Numbered from the stretch's first letter, positions 18,937 to 27,737 are shown. The stretch: DNA of 64,000 nucleotides from Massilia agri (GCF_024753255.1 NZ_JANUHA010000024.1:1-64000); one strand, 5' to 3'. Notes: a model not told the origin generated them from the letters alone. Numbers and translations: made by a program.

Positions 18937-19533
18937 ATGCCGATGACCCGACGCCTGATCCTGCCCGCCCTCGCACTTGCCTTTGCCCTGGGCGGCTGCG
19001 CCACCACGAACAGCAGCAATGTCGCCACCGTGGGCGCCTACCGCGACACCATCGACCTGAGCGGCCGCCTGTCGGTCAACTATCACAAGGGCGGCAATCT
19101 CGAATCGCTGACCGGCAGCTTCAACTGGGCGCAGCGTCCGGGCAATGTGGACGTCGAGCTGGCCAATCCGCTGGGACAGACGATCGCGACCATCGCCGTC
19201 ACGCCGCAATCGGCCACGCTGACCCAGGCCGGCCGCGCGCCGATCACCGAGGCCGACATCGATACGCTCACCCAGCGCACCCTGGGCTGGCCGCTGCCGG
19301 TCTCCGGCCTGCGCGACTGGCTGCAGGGTTATGCGGTGGATGAGCAGGGCCAGCGCTTCGCCGCCTCGCCGGCCCGCAACGAGGTCGTGACCAGGGACGG
19401 CTGGCGCCTGCGCTTCGTCGAATGGCAGGACCCGAACGCGGCCCAGCCGGCGCCGCGCGTGATCCACGCCAGGCGCGCCGCGGCGGGAGACATCCAGGAC
19501 CTGGAAATCCGCATCATCGTCAACCAGGCCTGA
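18937..19533 (+). CDS. lolB: Outer-membrane lipoprotein receptor LolB
   Basis: Final acceptor in the Lol pathway: it takes lipoproteins from periplasmic LolA and inserts them in the outer membrane. The lipobox LGGC puts the lipidated cysteine near residue 21. The LolB beta-barrel-like body follows, with YRDTIDLSGRLSVNY, SLTGSFNWAQ and LTQRTLGWPLPVSGLRDWLQG as family landmarks. 198 residues is typical. Two in-frame ATGs (18937 and 18943) precede the signal peptide. The gene lies between the TPR lipoprotein and ispE, with 12 bp to ispE. Confidence 0.93.
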   Translation: MPMTRRLILPALALAFALGGCATTNSSNVATVGAYRDTIDLSGRLSVNYHKGGNLESLTGSFNWAQRPGNVDVELANPLGQTIATIAVTPQSATLTQAGRAPITEADIDTLTQRTLGWPLPVSGLRDWLQGYAVDEQGQRFAASPARNEVVTRDGWRLRFVEWQDPNAAQPAPRVIHARRAAAGDIQDLEIRIIVNQA

Positions 19534-19545
19534 GGTTCTGTACAG

Positions 19546-20445
19546 ATGCGTTCGCTGCACCATTGCCCGGCCCCGGCCAAGCTCAACCTTTTCCTGCACG
19601 TGACCGGCCGCCGCGCCGACGGCTACCACCTGCTGCAAAGTGTCTTTCAACTGATCGACCGCGCCGACACCCTGCATTTCGACCTGCGCGATGACGAGCA
19701 GATCGTGCGCACCAACGACGTGCCCGGCGTGCCGGAAGAGCAGGACCTGATCGTGCGCGCGCTGCGCCTGCTGCAGGCCGAGTACGCGCGCCGCCACGGA
19801 GGCCTGCCGCCGGGCATCGAGGTGAGGGTGGAGAAGATCCTGCCGATGGGCGGCGGACTGGGTGGCGGTTCCTCGGACGCGGCCACGGCCCTGATGGCGG
19901 CCAACCACCTGTGGCAGGCGGGGCTGGCGCAACAGGAGCTGATGATTCTTGCCCTGCCGCTGGGAGCCGACATTCCCTTCTTCCTGTTCGGCGAGACCGC
20001 GTTCGCGGAGGGGATTGGCGAAGCGCTGCAAGCCGTGCGCGGGCCGGATTGCTGGTACGTGGTGCTGGAGCCGGGCGTGTCGGTGCCGACCCCGGCCATT
20101 TTTTCGGCGCCCGATTTGACAAGGGATACTGAGCCGGTCATAATAGCGGACTTTTCCAGCAGCTACGCCGAATCAGGCAGTCGGATTGGCTTCGGGAAAA
20201 ATGATTTGCAGGACGTGGCTGAACGCCTGTTCCCGCCGGTAAGAGAGGCGGTTGAATGGTTGGGCAGTTACGGCGACGCCAGGATGACTGGCTCGGGGGC
20301 ATGTGTGTTTTGCGCCTTCTCCAGCGAACGCGATGCGGACCTGGTCCTGGCACGAGTGCCTGGCAAGTGGAAAGCATGGAAAGCGCATTCGCTTGGAAGC
20401 CACCCGATGAAATCGCTCTTGCAGAATCAAGCAGTTATGGAATAA
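19546..20445 (+). CDS. ispE: 4-diphosphocytidyl-2-C-methyl-D-erythritol kinase
   Basis: GHMP-family kinase of the non-mevalonate isoprenoid pathway; it phosphorylates CDP-methylerythritol at the 2-hydroxyl. The N-terminal PAKLNLFLHVTGRRADGYH and the glycine-rich ATP loop PMGGGLGGGSSDAA (about residues 99-112) are diagnostic. The C-terminal MTGSGACVFCAF is the GHMP motif 3. 299 residues is slightly longer than average. It is followed by the promoter and gene of tRNA-Gln. Confidence 0.96.
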   Translation: MRSLHHCPAPAKLNLFLHVTGRRADGYHLLQSVFQLIDRADTLHFDLRDDEQIVRTNDVPGVPEEQDLIVRALRLLQAEYARRHGGLPPGIEVRVEKILPMGGGLGGGSSDAATALMAANHLWQAGLAQQELMILALPLGADIPFFLFGETAFAEGIGEALQAVRGPDCWYVVLEPGVSVPTPAIFSAPDLTRDTEPVIIADFSSSYAESGSRIGFGKNDLQDVAERLFPPVREAVEWLGSYGDARMTGSGACVFCAFSSERDADLVLARVPGKWKAWKAHSLGSHPMKSLLQNQAVME

Positions 20446-20449
20446 AATT

Positions 20450-20478
20450 TTGCCTGTCGCGACGTTAGACGTTAAAAT
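20450..20478 (+). promoter_or_regulatory. Predicted promoter of tRNA-Gln
   Basis: TTGCCT (20450-20455) and TAAAAT (20473-20478) are separated by 17 bp. A start near 20485 would leave a 28-nt leader before the tRNA. The -35 begins only five bases after the ispE stop. Confidence 0.55.
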
Positions 20479-20512
20479 ACGTAGAATGTAACGGCAAGCA
20501 GTTCAGTCGTGT

Positions 20513-20589
20513 AGGGGAATCGCCAAGTTGGTTAAGGCACCGGATTTTGATTCCGGCATTCCAAGGTTCGAATCCTTGTTCCCCTGCCA
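20513..20589 (+). tRNA. tRNA-Gln (anticodon TTG)
   Basis: A complete 77-nt cloverleaf. The acceptor stem is AGGGGAA/TTCCCCT and the D stem GCC/GGC. The anticodon stem CCGGA/TCCGG encloses loop TTTTGAT with anticodon TTG at 20547-20549. The T arm is CAAGG-TTCGAAT-CCTTG, with discriminator G and an encoded CCA. A terminator follows at 20668. Confidence 0.97.
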
Positions 20590-20667
20590 AAGTTTTCCCG
20601 GCTGTCGAGGCGTAATCCTCCAGCGGGATAAAACAGCGGTGCAGCGTTCGGCCTGCATCCATAAGCT

Positions 20668-20698
20668 AATCAGCCGGTTCTTCCGGCTGATTGTTTTT
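20668..20698 (+). terminator. Terminator between tRNA-Gln and prs
   Basis: AATCAGCCGG and CCGGCTGATT form a perfect 10-bp stem with loop TTCTT, followed by GTTTTT. It lies about 36 bp before the prs ATG. prs is then either read from leakage or from a promoter I could not identify. Confidence 0.85.
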
Positions 20699-20733
20699 CC
20701 AGATTCAACAACGCATTTCTTGGGACTCCCTCC

Positions 20734-21684
20734 ATGGCTTACGAAAACCTGATGGTTTTTACCGGCAACGCCAATCCGGCACTAGCAGAGGGGGTCGCTA
20801 AGAACCTCGGCATTCCACTCGGCAAAGCAGTCGTTTCGAAATTCTCGGACGGCGAAGTCATGGTCGAGATCAACGAGAACGTGCGCGGCAAGGACGTCTT
20901 CGTCCTGCAGTCGACCTGCGCACCGACCAATGACAACCTGATGGAAATCATGCTGATGGTCGACGCTCTCAAGCGCGCATCGGCAGGCCGCATCACCGCC
21001 GCGATTCCCTACTTCGGCTACGCCCGCCAGGACCGCCGCCCGCGTTCGGCGCGCGTCGCGATCTCGGCCAAGGTCGTCGCCAACATGCTGGAAGAAGCCG
21101 GCGTCGAGCGCGTCCTGATCATGGACCTGCACGCCGACCAGATCCAGGGCTTCTTCGACATCCCGGTCGACAACATCTACGCATCGCCGATCCTGCTGGG
21201 TGACCTGCAGAAGCGCAACTACGACGACCTGCTGGTCGTGTCGCCGGACGTCGGCGGCGTGGTGCGCGCCCGCGCGCTGGCCAAGCGCCTCGGCTGCGAC
21301 CTGGCGATCATCGACAAGCGCCGCCCGAAGGCGAACGTGTCGGAAGTCATGAACATCATCGGTGAAGTCGAAGGCCGCAACTGCGTGATCATGGACGACA
21401 TGGTCGACACCGCCGGCACCCTGTGCAAGGCAGCGGAAGTGCTGAAAGAGCGCGGCGCCAAGAAAGTCATCGCTTACTGCACGCACCCGGTCCTGTCGGG
21501 TCCTGCAATCGACCGCATCCAGAATTCGCCGCTCGACGAACTGGTCGTCACCGACACCATCCCGCTGAGCGAAGCCGGCGCCGCCTGCACCAAGATCCGC
21601 CAGCTGACCTGCGCACCGCTGCTGGCCGAGACCTTCAAGCGTATCGTCAAGGGCGACTCGGTCATCTCGCTGTTCGTCGATTAA
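20734..21684 (+). CDS. prs: Ribose-phosphate pyrophosphokinase
   Basis: Makes PRPP from ribose 5-phosphate and ATP for nucleotide, histidine and tryptophan synthesis. It has the N-terminal KFSDGEVMVEINENVRG and the divalent-ion/ATP-binding MDLHADQIQGFFDIPVDN. The flexible loop region is KRRPKANVSEV and the PRPP-binding loop is VIMDDMVDTAGTL. 316 residues is the class I length. It begins the conserved prs-rplY-pth gene string. Confidence 0.97.
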   Translation: MAYENLMVFTGNANPALAEGVAKNLGIPLGKAVVSKFSDGEVMVEINENVRGKDVFVLQSTCAPTNDNLMEIMLMVDALKRASAGRITAAIPYFGYARQDRRPRSARVAISAKVVANMLEEAGVERVLIMDLHADQIQGFFDIPVDNIYASPILLGDLQKRNYDDLLVVSPDVGGVVRARALAKRLGCDLAIIDKRRPKANVSEVMNIIGEVEGRNCVIMDDMVDTAGTLCKAAEVLKERGAKKVIAYCTHPVLSGPAIDRIQNSPLDELVVTDTIPLSEAGAACTKIRQLTCAPLLAETFKRIVKGDSVISLFVD

Positions 21685-21879
21685 GCAACACTGCACCGTT
21701 TTTCACGGCGCGCCTGGCTGACATGGCCGGCGCGCCGTTGTAACATCTTAGGTTTTCCACATTCTTGAGCGCGCAGTATGGCGCTTGTTTCGACTGCCCT
21801 GGTCGCGGGGCGGTCACCACTGGGTTACCGGGCCGGCATGCGTGCCGGCATTCGGACCCGTTTATTTTTGGAGTTTCAC

Positions 21880-22467
21880 ATGAAAGTAGTCGCATTCAAC
21901 CGCACTCAGCAGGGGACCGGAGCGAGCCGCCGCCTGCGCAACGCTGGCCAGACCCCGGGCATCATCTACGGTGGCGCCGAAGCCCCGCAACTGATCGCTC
22001 TGGATGGCAACGCGCTGTTCCACGCGCTCAAGAAAGAAGCTTTCCACGGTTCGGTCCTGGACCTCGAAATCGAAGGCAAGACCCAGCAAGTCCTGCTGCG
22101 CGACTTCCAGATGCACGCATACAAGCAACTGGTCCTGCACGCTGACTTCCAGCGCGTCGACGCATCGAAGCCGATCCACACCAAGGTCACCCTGCACTTC
22201 GTCAACGCCGAGATCTCGCCAGCCGTCAAGCTGAGCAGCGCTGTCATCTCGCACGTCGCCAACGAACTGGAAGTGGCTTGCCTGCCGGGCAAACTGCCTG
22301 AGTTCATCGAAGTCGACCTGAGCAAGCTGGAAGCCGGCCAGTCGATCCACGTGAACGACCTGACCCTGCCGGAAGGCGTCACCGCGCTGACCCACGGTCA
22401 GAACCTGACCCTGGTCACCACCTCGATCCCGCGCGGTGTTGCATCGGCTGAAGCCGCTGCTGAGTAA
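21880..22467 (+). CDS. rplY: 50S ribosomal protein L25/general stress protein Ctc
   Basis: 5S rRNA-binding ribosomal protein of the long (CTC/TL5) form, 195 residues. The N-terminal L25 domain spans about residues 1-95 (with GASRRLRNAGQTPGIIYGG), followed by a C-terminal beta domain (about 100-180) ending in VTTSIPRG and an Ala/Glu-rich tail. The start at 21880 is supported by GGAG at 21870-21873 with a six-base spacer; upstream in-frame ATGs lack this. A strong terminator lies 38 bp after the stop. Confidence 0.96.
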   Translation: MKVVAFNRTQQGTGASRRLRNAGQTPGIIYGGAEAPQLIALDGNALFHALKKEAFHGSVLDLEIEGKTQQVLLRDFQMHAYKQLVLHADFQRVDASKPIHTKVTLHFVNAEISPAVKLSSAVISHVANELEVACLPGKLPEFIEVDLSKLEAGQSIHVNDLTLPEGVTALTHGQNLTLVTTSIPRGVASAEAAAE

Positions 22468-22504
22468 TATCTTCCTCGGCCGCTTCGGCGGCTAGCTGGA
22501 AACG

Positions 22505-22537
22505 AAACCCGCCGTGGCCCAGCCCGGCGGGTTTTTG
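22505..22537 (+). terminator. Terminator of rplY
   Basis: AAACCCGCCG (22505-22514) and CGGCGGGTTT (22525-22534) form a perfect 10-bp stem with a 10-nt loop; the right arm runs into TTTTT. It separates prs-rplY transcription from pth. Confidence 0.9.
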
Positions 22538-22575
22538 TTTGGGTTTCGCCTGTGCGCCGTCGGTCGCCCGGATTC

Positions 22576-22744
22576 GTAGGGTGGTCGGCTCGACCAGCAG
22601 CCCAGTCAAGCCGCGCCGCGTGCGCCGACCGCGCGTTCAGCCAGCGGAAGAACAGCCGCGCAGGCTGCCCTACCGTGATTTGAACGCGCGGTCGGCCTCC
22701 ACGGTGCGGCAAAATCCGTTTCACGGTAGAGCCGACCACCCTAC
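22576..22744. repeat. GTAGGGTGG inverted-repeat element, copy 3
   Basis: At 169 bp this is the longest copy; it begins GTAGGGTGGTCGGC and ends GCCGACCACCCTAC. The two halves are separated by extra sequence, and the family cores CCGCGCGTTCA and TGAACGCGCGG are retained. The 333-bp gap from 22468 to 22800 holds only this element and the rplY terminator. It ends 56 bp before the pth ATG, so it may affect the pth promoter or leader. Confidence 0.85.
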
Positions 22745-22800
22745 GCGGCGCCGATTTTCAGCGATAATCCTGTTTTTCCCAGAATCAAAGTAGACAGCGC

Positions 22801-23385
22801 ATGTCCATCCGTCTGATCGTCGGCCTCGGCAACCCGGGTCCGGAATACGAACAAACCCGCCACAACGCCGGCTTCTGGCTGGTCGACAACCTGGCCAACT
22901 CGCTGCCGGGCTGCCGCCTGCAGCGCGAATCGCGCTTCAATGCCATGGTGGCGAAGACCCGGATCGCGGGCAACGAAGTCTGGCTGCTGGAACCGCTGAC
23001 CTATATGAACCGTTCCGGCCAGTCGGTCGGCGCGCTGGCGCGCTTCTACAAGATCAACCCGGACGAAGTGCTGGTCGTGCACGACGAGCTCGACATGCTG
23101 CCGGGCGTCGCCAAGATGAAGAAGGGCGGCTCCTCGGGCGGGCACAACGGCCTGAAGGACATTACGTCGGCCTTGGGCACCCAGGACTACTGGCGCCTGC
23201 GCCTGGGGATAGGCCACCCGCGCAGCCTCAACCTGCAGCAGGCCGTGGCCGATTTCGTGCTGCACCGCCCGCGCCGCGAAGAGCAGACCCTGATCGAGGA
23301 ATCGATCGACAAGGCCCTGCGCATCATTCCGCTCGCTTGCGAAGGCAAAATGGATGTGGCGATGATGCAGTTGCATACGGCCTGA
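22801..23385 (+). CDS. pth: Peptidyl-tRNA hydrolase
   Basis: Releases peptides from prematurely dropped peptidyl-tRNAs. Catalytic and binding residues are visible in GLGNPGPEYEQTRHNAGF (His), LTYMNRSGQSV, VVHDELDMLPG (Asp) and GGHNGLKDI. 194 residues is standard. It follows rplY as in many betaproteobacteria, but here ychF does not come next. Confidence 0.97.
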   Translation: MSIRLIVGLGNPGPEYEQTRHNAGFWLVDNLANSLPGCRLQRESRFNAMVAKTRIAGNEVWLLEPLTYMNRSGQSVGALARFYKINPDEVLVVHDELDMLPGVAKMKKGGSSGGHNGLKDITSALGTQDYWRLRLGIGHPRSLNLQQAVADFVLHRPRREEQTLIEESIDKALRIIPLACEGKMDVAMMQLHTA

Positions 23386-23415
23386 GCAGCAGGCCAATCC
23401 CTTGGTGGTCGCAAG

Positions 23416-25263
23416 CTAGCGTGCCTGCACCACCACCTGCCCGCGCAGGTCGCGCATCATGCGCGTCAATGCCGGCCGCATCTGGCGGTAGTCCTCCGGC
23501 GTGCAGGTGGCGGCCGTGTGCCTGAACTGCAGGCGCCGCTTCACCACCACCGCATCGCCTTGCCGCGCATACTGCGCGCGGTAATAGAACCTTCCATCGT
23601 CGACGAGCACAGGCTTGGGCAGCGCCAGCACGCGGGTGCGCGGCGGCAGTGCGTAGCGCAGCTCGTCCTCGGCGTCGATGGCGGGGCAGACGAAGTCCTG
23701 GCGCCGCTCCGGTTCGCGCCCGAGCTCGAACACGGCGTCGCCCAATCCACCCCAGAAGTTGTAGGTCGTGGCCAAGGCGACCGGCCCCGGCAGCTGTACG
23801 AAGCCATCGCTCGCGCCCGAGAACGCCACCGTGAAGTCGTCGCCCTTTGCTTCGGTGTCGCCCGCTTCGAACCGGCCGTCGCCGGTTTGCCCGAGCCCTG
23901 CGAGCATGCGCCGCACCAGCCCCGCACGCGCCGACTGCGGTGTTGAGCGCATGGCGTCACGATAGGGTTCGGCGCTGGCGCCGCCGCTGGTGCGCGCGAC
24001 ACGGAAGCGGCTGCTACCGTCACGCCTGATATTGAAGCGCGTCGTGGTGCGGCTGGGCGCAGGCTGGAAGACGGGCGTCATGGCGAATTCGCCGCTGGCG
24101 GCGAGCAGCACGGGTTTGCCGAGCAGGTTAGGGGGCAGGAAGCCGCCGGCGACCGCGCCGGCGGTCGGGTCGAGGTAGAGCTGCAGCCCCGGCACATACA
24201 CGATGACGTGGTTGAGCACGCCCAGGGTCGGCACCGAGGGCAGCTGGTAGGCATTGTCGCCATTGACCAACGCAGGCCCGGCCTCGATGCCGCTCGCCGC
24301 CAGCAGGGCTTGCAGCAGCACGGCGTGGTCCTTGCAGTCGCCGTAGCGGCTCGCCAGCACCGATGACGCAGCGTGCGGCACGACGCCACCCGGGCCGAGA
24401 TAGACCGCGACGTAGCGGATATCGCGCCGGACCCAATCCGACAGCGCGAGCGCCCGCGCATGCGGGTCGTCTAAGCCGCGGGTGATGTCGGCCGCCAGCC
24501 GGATAAGCGCGGCATCCGGCCTGGCTGCCATCGCGGCGCGCTCCTGATACGCGCGGGCGAAAGCGGCGTAGTCGGGAAAGGTCGATACGGCCAGCCGCCT
24601 GCCGTAGTCGAGATAGCTCACCGAACCGTGCTCGATGCGCTCGTTGTCGCCACCCGCGTGACGCCAGCCGTAGCGGCGCCGGCCGGGCGGGCTGTCGAGG
24701 CTCAGGGGAGCGAAGCCGGCGACGTCCGCATGCAGGGGGATCGATGCCGGCAGATCGTAGATCAGGCGGAAGTCGCCGTAGGGGATGGGCCGGGCCACGG
24801 TGAAATCCTCGAAATGGCCGGGGAAGAGCGGTGTGTGGCGCCATACCGTGTAGCGCAGGGTGAGGGTGTCGCCCACGGCAACGTCGGGGAAGATGACCGC
24901 TTTCACGCGCGTGTCCTGGAACATCGGGGCGTCGCTGGATGCGGCTTCCTGCTGCTCGCGAATACCGGCGGGGCCGACCGGGATGCGGCGGCCATCCGCC
25001 TTCGTGGTCCAGGCCTCGATGGACCTGACCGTGTCGAGCGAAGCGTTGAAACCGATGAACTGCTCGGCCTGACGTTCGATGGCGCTGGCGCTGGCGATCG
25101 TTTTCACCAGCTCGACCTCGAGCAAATAGGCGCCGTCGGCGTCGACCGTGAAGTGCTGGACGTGGCGATCGACCACCACCGAGCGATCGGTGCCGCTGTC
25201 GCTTGCCACGGCCTGGCCGAAGGCAAACAGCAGAAGCAAAACAAGGGCTAACCGGAACGGCAT
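23416..25263 (-). CDS. Secreted DUF3857/transglutaminase-like protein
   Basis: 615 residues with a signal peptide (MPFRLALVLLLLFAFGQAVA). The DUF3857 beta-rich domain spans about residues 30-225. The transglutaminase-like domain follows at about 245-370, with the catalytic cysteine near residue 308 in RYGDCKDHAVLL and a downstream His/Asp segment (LNHVIVYVPGLQLYLDP). A C-terminal beta domain, DUF3858-like, completes it. The architecture is that of periplasmic proteins often taken to act on peptides, but the substrate is unknown. It is divergent from the patatin-like gene and sits between pth and ychF. Confidence 0.82.
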   Translation of the reverse strand: MPFRLALVLLLLFAFGQAVASDSGTDRSVVVDRHVQHFTVDADGAYLLEVELVKTIASASAIERQAEQFIGFNASLDTVRSIEAWTTKADGRRIPVGPAGIREQQEAASSDAPMFQDTRVKAVIFPDVAVGDTLTLRYTVWRHTPLFPGHFEDFTVARPIPYGDFRLIYDLPASIPLHADVAGFAPLSLDSPPGRRRYGWRHAGGDNERIEHGSVSYLDYGRRLAVSTFPDYAAFARAYQERAAMAARPDAALIRLAADITRGLDDPHARALALSDWVRRDIRYVAVYLGPGGVVPHAASSVLASRYGDCKDHAVLLQALLAASGIEAGPALVNGDNAYQLPSVPTLGVLNHVIVYVPGLQLYLDPTAGAVAGGFLPPNLLGKPVLLAASGEFAMTPVFQPAPSRTTTRFNIRRDGSSRFRVARTSGGASAEPYRDAMRSTPQSARAGLVRRMLAGLGQTGDGRFEAGDTEAKGDDFTVAFSGASDGFVQLPGPVALATTYNFWGGLGDAVFELGREPERRQDFVCPAIDAEDELRYALPPRTRVLALPKPVLVDDGRFYYRAQYARQGDAVVVKRRLQFRHTAATCTPEDYRQMRPALTRMMRDLRGQVVVQAR

Positions 25264-25359
25264 AGTCGACTCCGCATGGGCGAGCGACCCATGTTACGCA
25301 GCACCCTTGCGCCGCCCTTGAGTCAGCGCAAGCGCGCTCTTCCTGCGATAATTTTGTCC

Positions 25360-26454
25360 ATGAAGGCACTCACTTTCCACGCCGGGCCGCTGGCCCTGGC
25401 CCAGATCCGCACGCAGGGCTTGCGCGCCCAGGACATTGCCATCGTGCCGGCCGCGGCCGGCGGCCCCAAAGGGCTGATCTTCCAGGCGCTCGACCAGTGG
25501 ATGTTCGGCGAGTGGCTGCCGTCCAGTCCGCGCGAGCGCGTCCTGATCGGCTCCTCGATCGGCGCCTGGCGCATGGCCGCCGCCTGCCAGCGCGACCCGG
25601 TCAAGGCCTTCGCCCGACTCGGCGAGCTGTACGCGGGCCAGCGCTACACCAGCAAGAAGCCGACCCAGCACGACATCGACAAGGTGGTGCAAGGCCTGCT
25701 CGGTGAATTCGTGCGCGGCCATGAAGAGGACATCGTCAGCCATCCGCACCACCGCCTGCACCTGCTCGCGGTGCGCGGCAAGGGACGCCTCGCGGCGCCC
25801 GGGCATCCGCGCGCCGAACTGCGCGGTTTTGCCGCGGCGGCGCTGAGCAATGCCTGCTCGCGCACCTGGCTCGGCCGCCTGATGGAGCGCGTCGTGATCG
25901 GTGACACGCGCGCACAGGCGCCCTGGCTGCGCGAGCGCTTCGACGCTTTCACTACCCACTTTTCCTCGCTCACGCGCACGAACCTTGCAGCCAGCCTGCT
26001 GGCATCGGGGACGCTGCCTTTGATCATGAAACCGGTGACGGGGATTGATGACCTGCCGCCGGGGAGCTACTGGGACGGCGGCATCATCGACTACCACCTG
26101 GCCTTGCCTTATGCGCGCGCGGCCGGCGAATCGAAGAGCGACCTGGTGCTGTACCCGCACTTCACCCAGCACATCGTGCCGGGCTGGCTCGACAAGAGTT
26201 TCCCGTGGCGCCGCGCGGCGCGTGCGCACCGGGAATGGCTGGACAATGTGCTGATCGTGGCGCCATCCGAGGAATTCCTGCGCACCCTGCCGCGCAAGAA
26301 GCTGCCGGATCGCGCAGACTTCGCCTTCTACGGACTCGACCACGACGAGCGCATCCGCAACTGGCAACGCGCCATGGGGGAAGGGCAACGCTTGCGCGAC
26401 GAGCTGGCGGAGTTCGTGGCGAAGCCCGACCTGTCGCTGCTCAAGCCGATCTGA
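25360..26454 (+). CDS. Patatin-like phospholipase
   Basis: Putative serine lipid acyl-hydrolase of 364 residues. The oxyanion-hole segment is AAGGPKGL, the nucleophile elbow GSSIG lies near residues 63-67, and the catalytic Asp is in the DGG of SYWDGGIIDYHL. No signal peptide or membrane segment is obvious, so it is probably cytoplasmic. The ATG at 25360 places the oxyanion motif near residue 35, normal for the family; the longer frame has no support. Whether it acts on membrane phospholipid or on polyhydroxyalkanoate-type or other esters cannot be told from sequence. Confidence 0.8.
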   Translation: MKALTFHAGPLALAQIRTQGLRAQDIAIVPAAAGGPKGLIFQALDQWMFGEWLPSSPRERVLIGSSIGAWRMAAACQRDPVKAFARLGELYAGQRYTSKKPTQHDIDKVVQGLLGEFVRGHEEDIVSHPHHRLHLLAVRGKGRLAAPGHPRAELRGFAAAALSNACSRTWLGRLMERVVIGDTRAQAPWLRERFDAFTTHFSSLTRTNLAASLLASGTLPLIMKPVTGIDDLPPGSYWDGGIIDYHLALPYARAAGESKSDLVLYPHFTQHIVPGWLDKSFPWRRAARAHREWLDNVLIVAPSEEFLRTLPRKKLPDRADFAFYGLDHDERIRNWQRAMGEGQRLRDELAEFVAKPDLSLLKPI

Positions 26455-26463
26455 ATCGCCCGT

Positions 26464-27144
26464 TCAGGGAGCGCACTCCTTGAACTCGGTATCGAACCAG
26501 CCGCTTGCAGCGCAGCGCCCGGCCAGCAGGGCCTGGATGCGGGCCGCGCGCTGCGCCAGCGCTTCCGGATCGCGCACCGGGTGATACTGGTTCGGCGCCT
26601 TGATCATCGCCACCAGCGTCACGAATTCCGCTTCGCTCGTTTCCTCGAGCGGCTTGCCGAGGTAGCTGCGGGCCGCCGGCGCAAGGCCGCTCACCTGCTG
26701 CCCGGCGTGCGTCCCCATGTAGACCGTCGCCACGTAGCGCGCCAGCTGATCGTGCTTGGGCATCCGGGAATCCAGTACCAGGGTCATCACGTCGCGCCCC
26801 AGGTCGATGCGCTTGCAGCAGTCGAACACGCTTCGATAGAAACGCTGGACGGCGCCGTTCATACCCTCGAGCCCGCCGCTACCTATGAAAACATCGCGCG
26901 CCAGCGCGGACGAGATCGTGGCCATGCCCTGGCCCGGCGCGATGCTCAGGCCCGCATGCTCGAAGAAAGTCGGGTCTTCCACGCGCAGCAGGATGGCGGT
27001 TTGCCGGGCGGAGAGGGGGACGGTATCAGCCACGGGCCTGGTCGCGAGCGCTTCATCGAACACGGTCCAGGCCCAGGCGCCCGCCAGCGCCAGGTAGGCC
27101 AATATCAATGTCGTCACCAGCAGGAGCACCCTGCGCCAGCGCAT
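26464..27144 (-). CDS. Divergent GT51-like (transglycosylase-fold) membrane protein
   Basis: 226 residues with one N-terminal membrane helix (about 5-27) and a body that resembles the peptidoglycan glycosyltransferase domain. VEDPTFFEHAGLS matches the EDxxFxxHxG motif and keeps its glutamate. The second motif reads GMATISSALARDVF, so the usual STITQQ is altered. In the third and fourth motifs the second catalytic Glu appears as Asp (VLDSRMPK), and YLNxxYLG reads YVATVYMG. PAARSYLGKPLEE and APNQYHPVRDPE still align with the family C-terminus. It may be inactive or specialised. The start overlaps the upstream DUF218 stop (TGATG). Confidence 0.7.
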   Translation of the reverse strand: MRWRRVLLLVTTLILAYLALAGAWAWTVFDEALATRPVADTVPLSARQTAILLRVEDPTFFEHAGLSIAPGQGMATISSALARDVFIGSGGLEGMNGAVQRFYRSVFDCCKRIDLGRDVMTLVLDSRMPKHDQLARYVATVYMGTHAGQQVSGLAPAARSYLGKPLEETSEAEFVTLVAMIKAPNQYHPVRDPEALAQRAARIQALLAGRCAASGWFDTEFKECAP

Positions 27145-27737
27145 CACGGGCGCACCTGCGGGTAGGGCGGGCAGCCCTCGATCTCGTGCAGGAAGTCGCA
27201 GTCCAGGTAGCCCGGGATCTTGCCGAACTCGCCCAGCACCCGGGCGCGGAATTCTTCGTGCTCGTGCCAGCGTTCGACAGGCACGCCGAAATAATTCACG
27301 GGACACACCGACATGCGCAGGCCGGGCCAGTGGCGCTGCAGGGTCATCAGGTAGCGCCGCGTCGAACAGACCTTGCCGATGACGAGCACGCTGCGAATCG
27401 ATTCCAGGCTCACGTGCTCGGCAACTGCGGCCCGGCCGAGGATGACGTTTTCCCCAGTATTGGTTGCTGCGGTTTCCAGGATCAGGCTTGATGCGGGCAT
27501 GCCGAGCTCAACTAAACGATCGCCGATGAGTTCAGCCTCGGACCGGGCCTGGCCGCCCGTCTTCCCACCGGAGACCAGCAGGCGCTGAAACATGCCTTCC
27601 CGCCACAGCGCATACGCCGCCTCGCAGAATTCCGGCACCCCATGGCGCGTCCCGAACAGGAAGCCGAGATCGGACGGCTGCGGCGGGAAAGAAGGCATCA
27701 TGTAGTCGCCGATGTGCTGGAAGGCTTCGTTGGGCAT
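27144..27737 (-). CDS. DUF218/YdcF-family protein
   Basis: 197-residue protein of the DUF218 (YdcF/ElyC/SanA) family. Landmarks are FLFGTRHGVPEF, RLLVSGGKTGG, EAELIGDRLVELG, ILETAATNTGENV and SVLVIGKVCSTRRYLMTLQ. Family members are linked to envelope and lipid-carrier metabolism in other bacteria; the substrate here is not known. No membrane segment is seen from the ATG at 27737; a longer frame starting at 27809 would add 24 residues without a clear signal peptide. It is coupled to the downstream GT51-like gene by a TGATG overlap, which favours a shared cell-wall role. Confidence 0.82.
   Translation of the reverse strand: MPNEAFQHIGDYMMPSFPPQPSDLGFLFGTRHGVPEFCEAAYALWREGMFQRLLVSGGKTGGQARSEAELIGDRLVELGMPASSLILETAATNTGENVILGRAAVAEHVSLESIRSVLVIGKVCSTRRYLMTLQRHWPGLRMSVCPVNYFGVPVERWHEHEEFRARVLGEFGKIPGYLDCDFLHEIEGCPPYPQVRP

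Noticed and set aside
21706..21737. Hairpin CGGCGCGCC/GGCGCGCCG between prs and rplY as a terminator
   Set aside because: No T tract follows and the loop is long; it may pause transcription but is not called.
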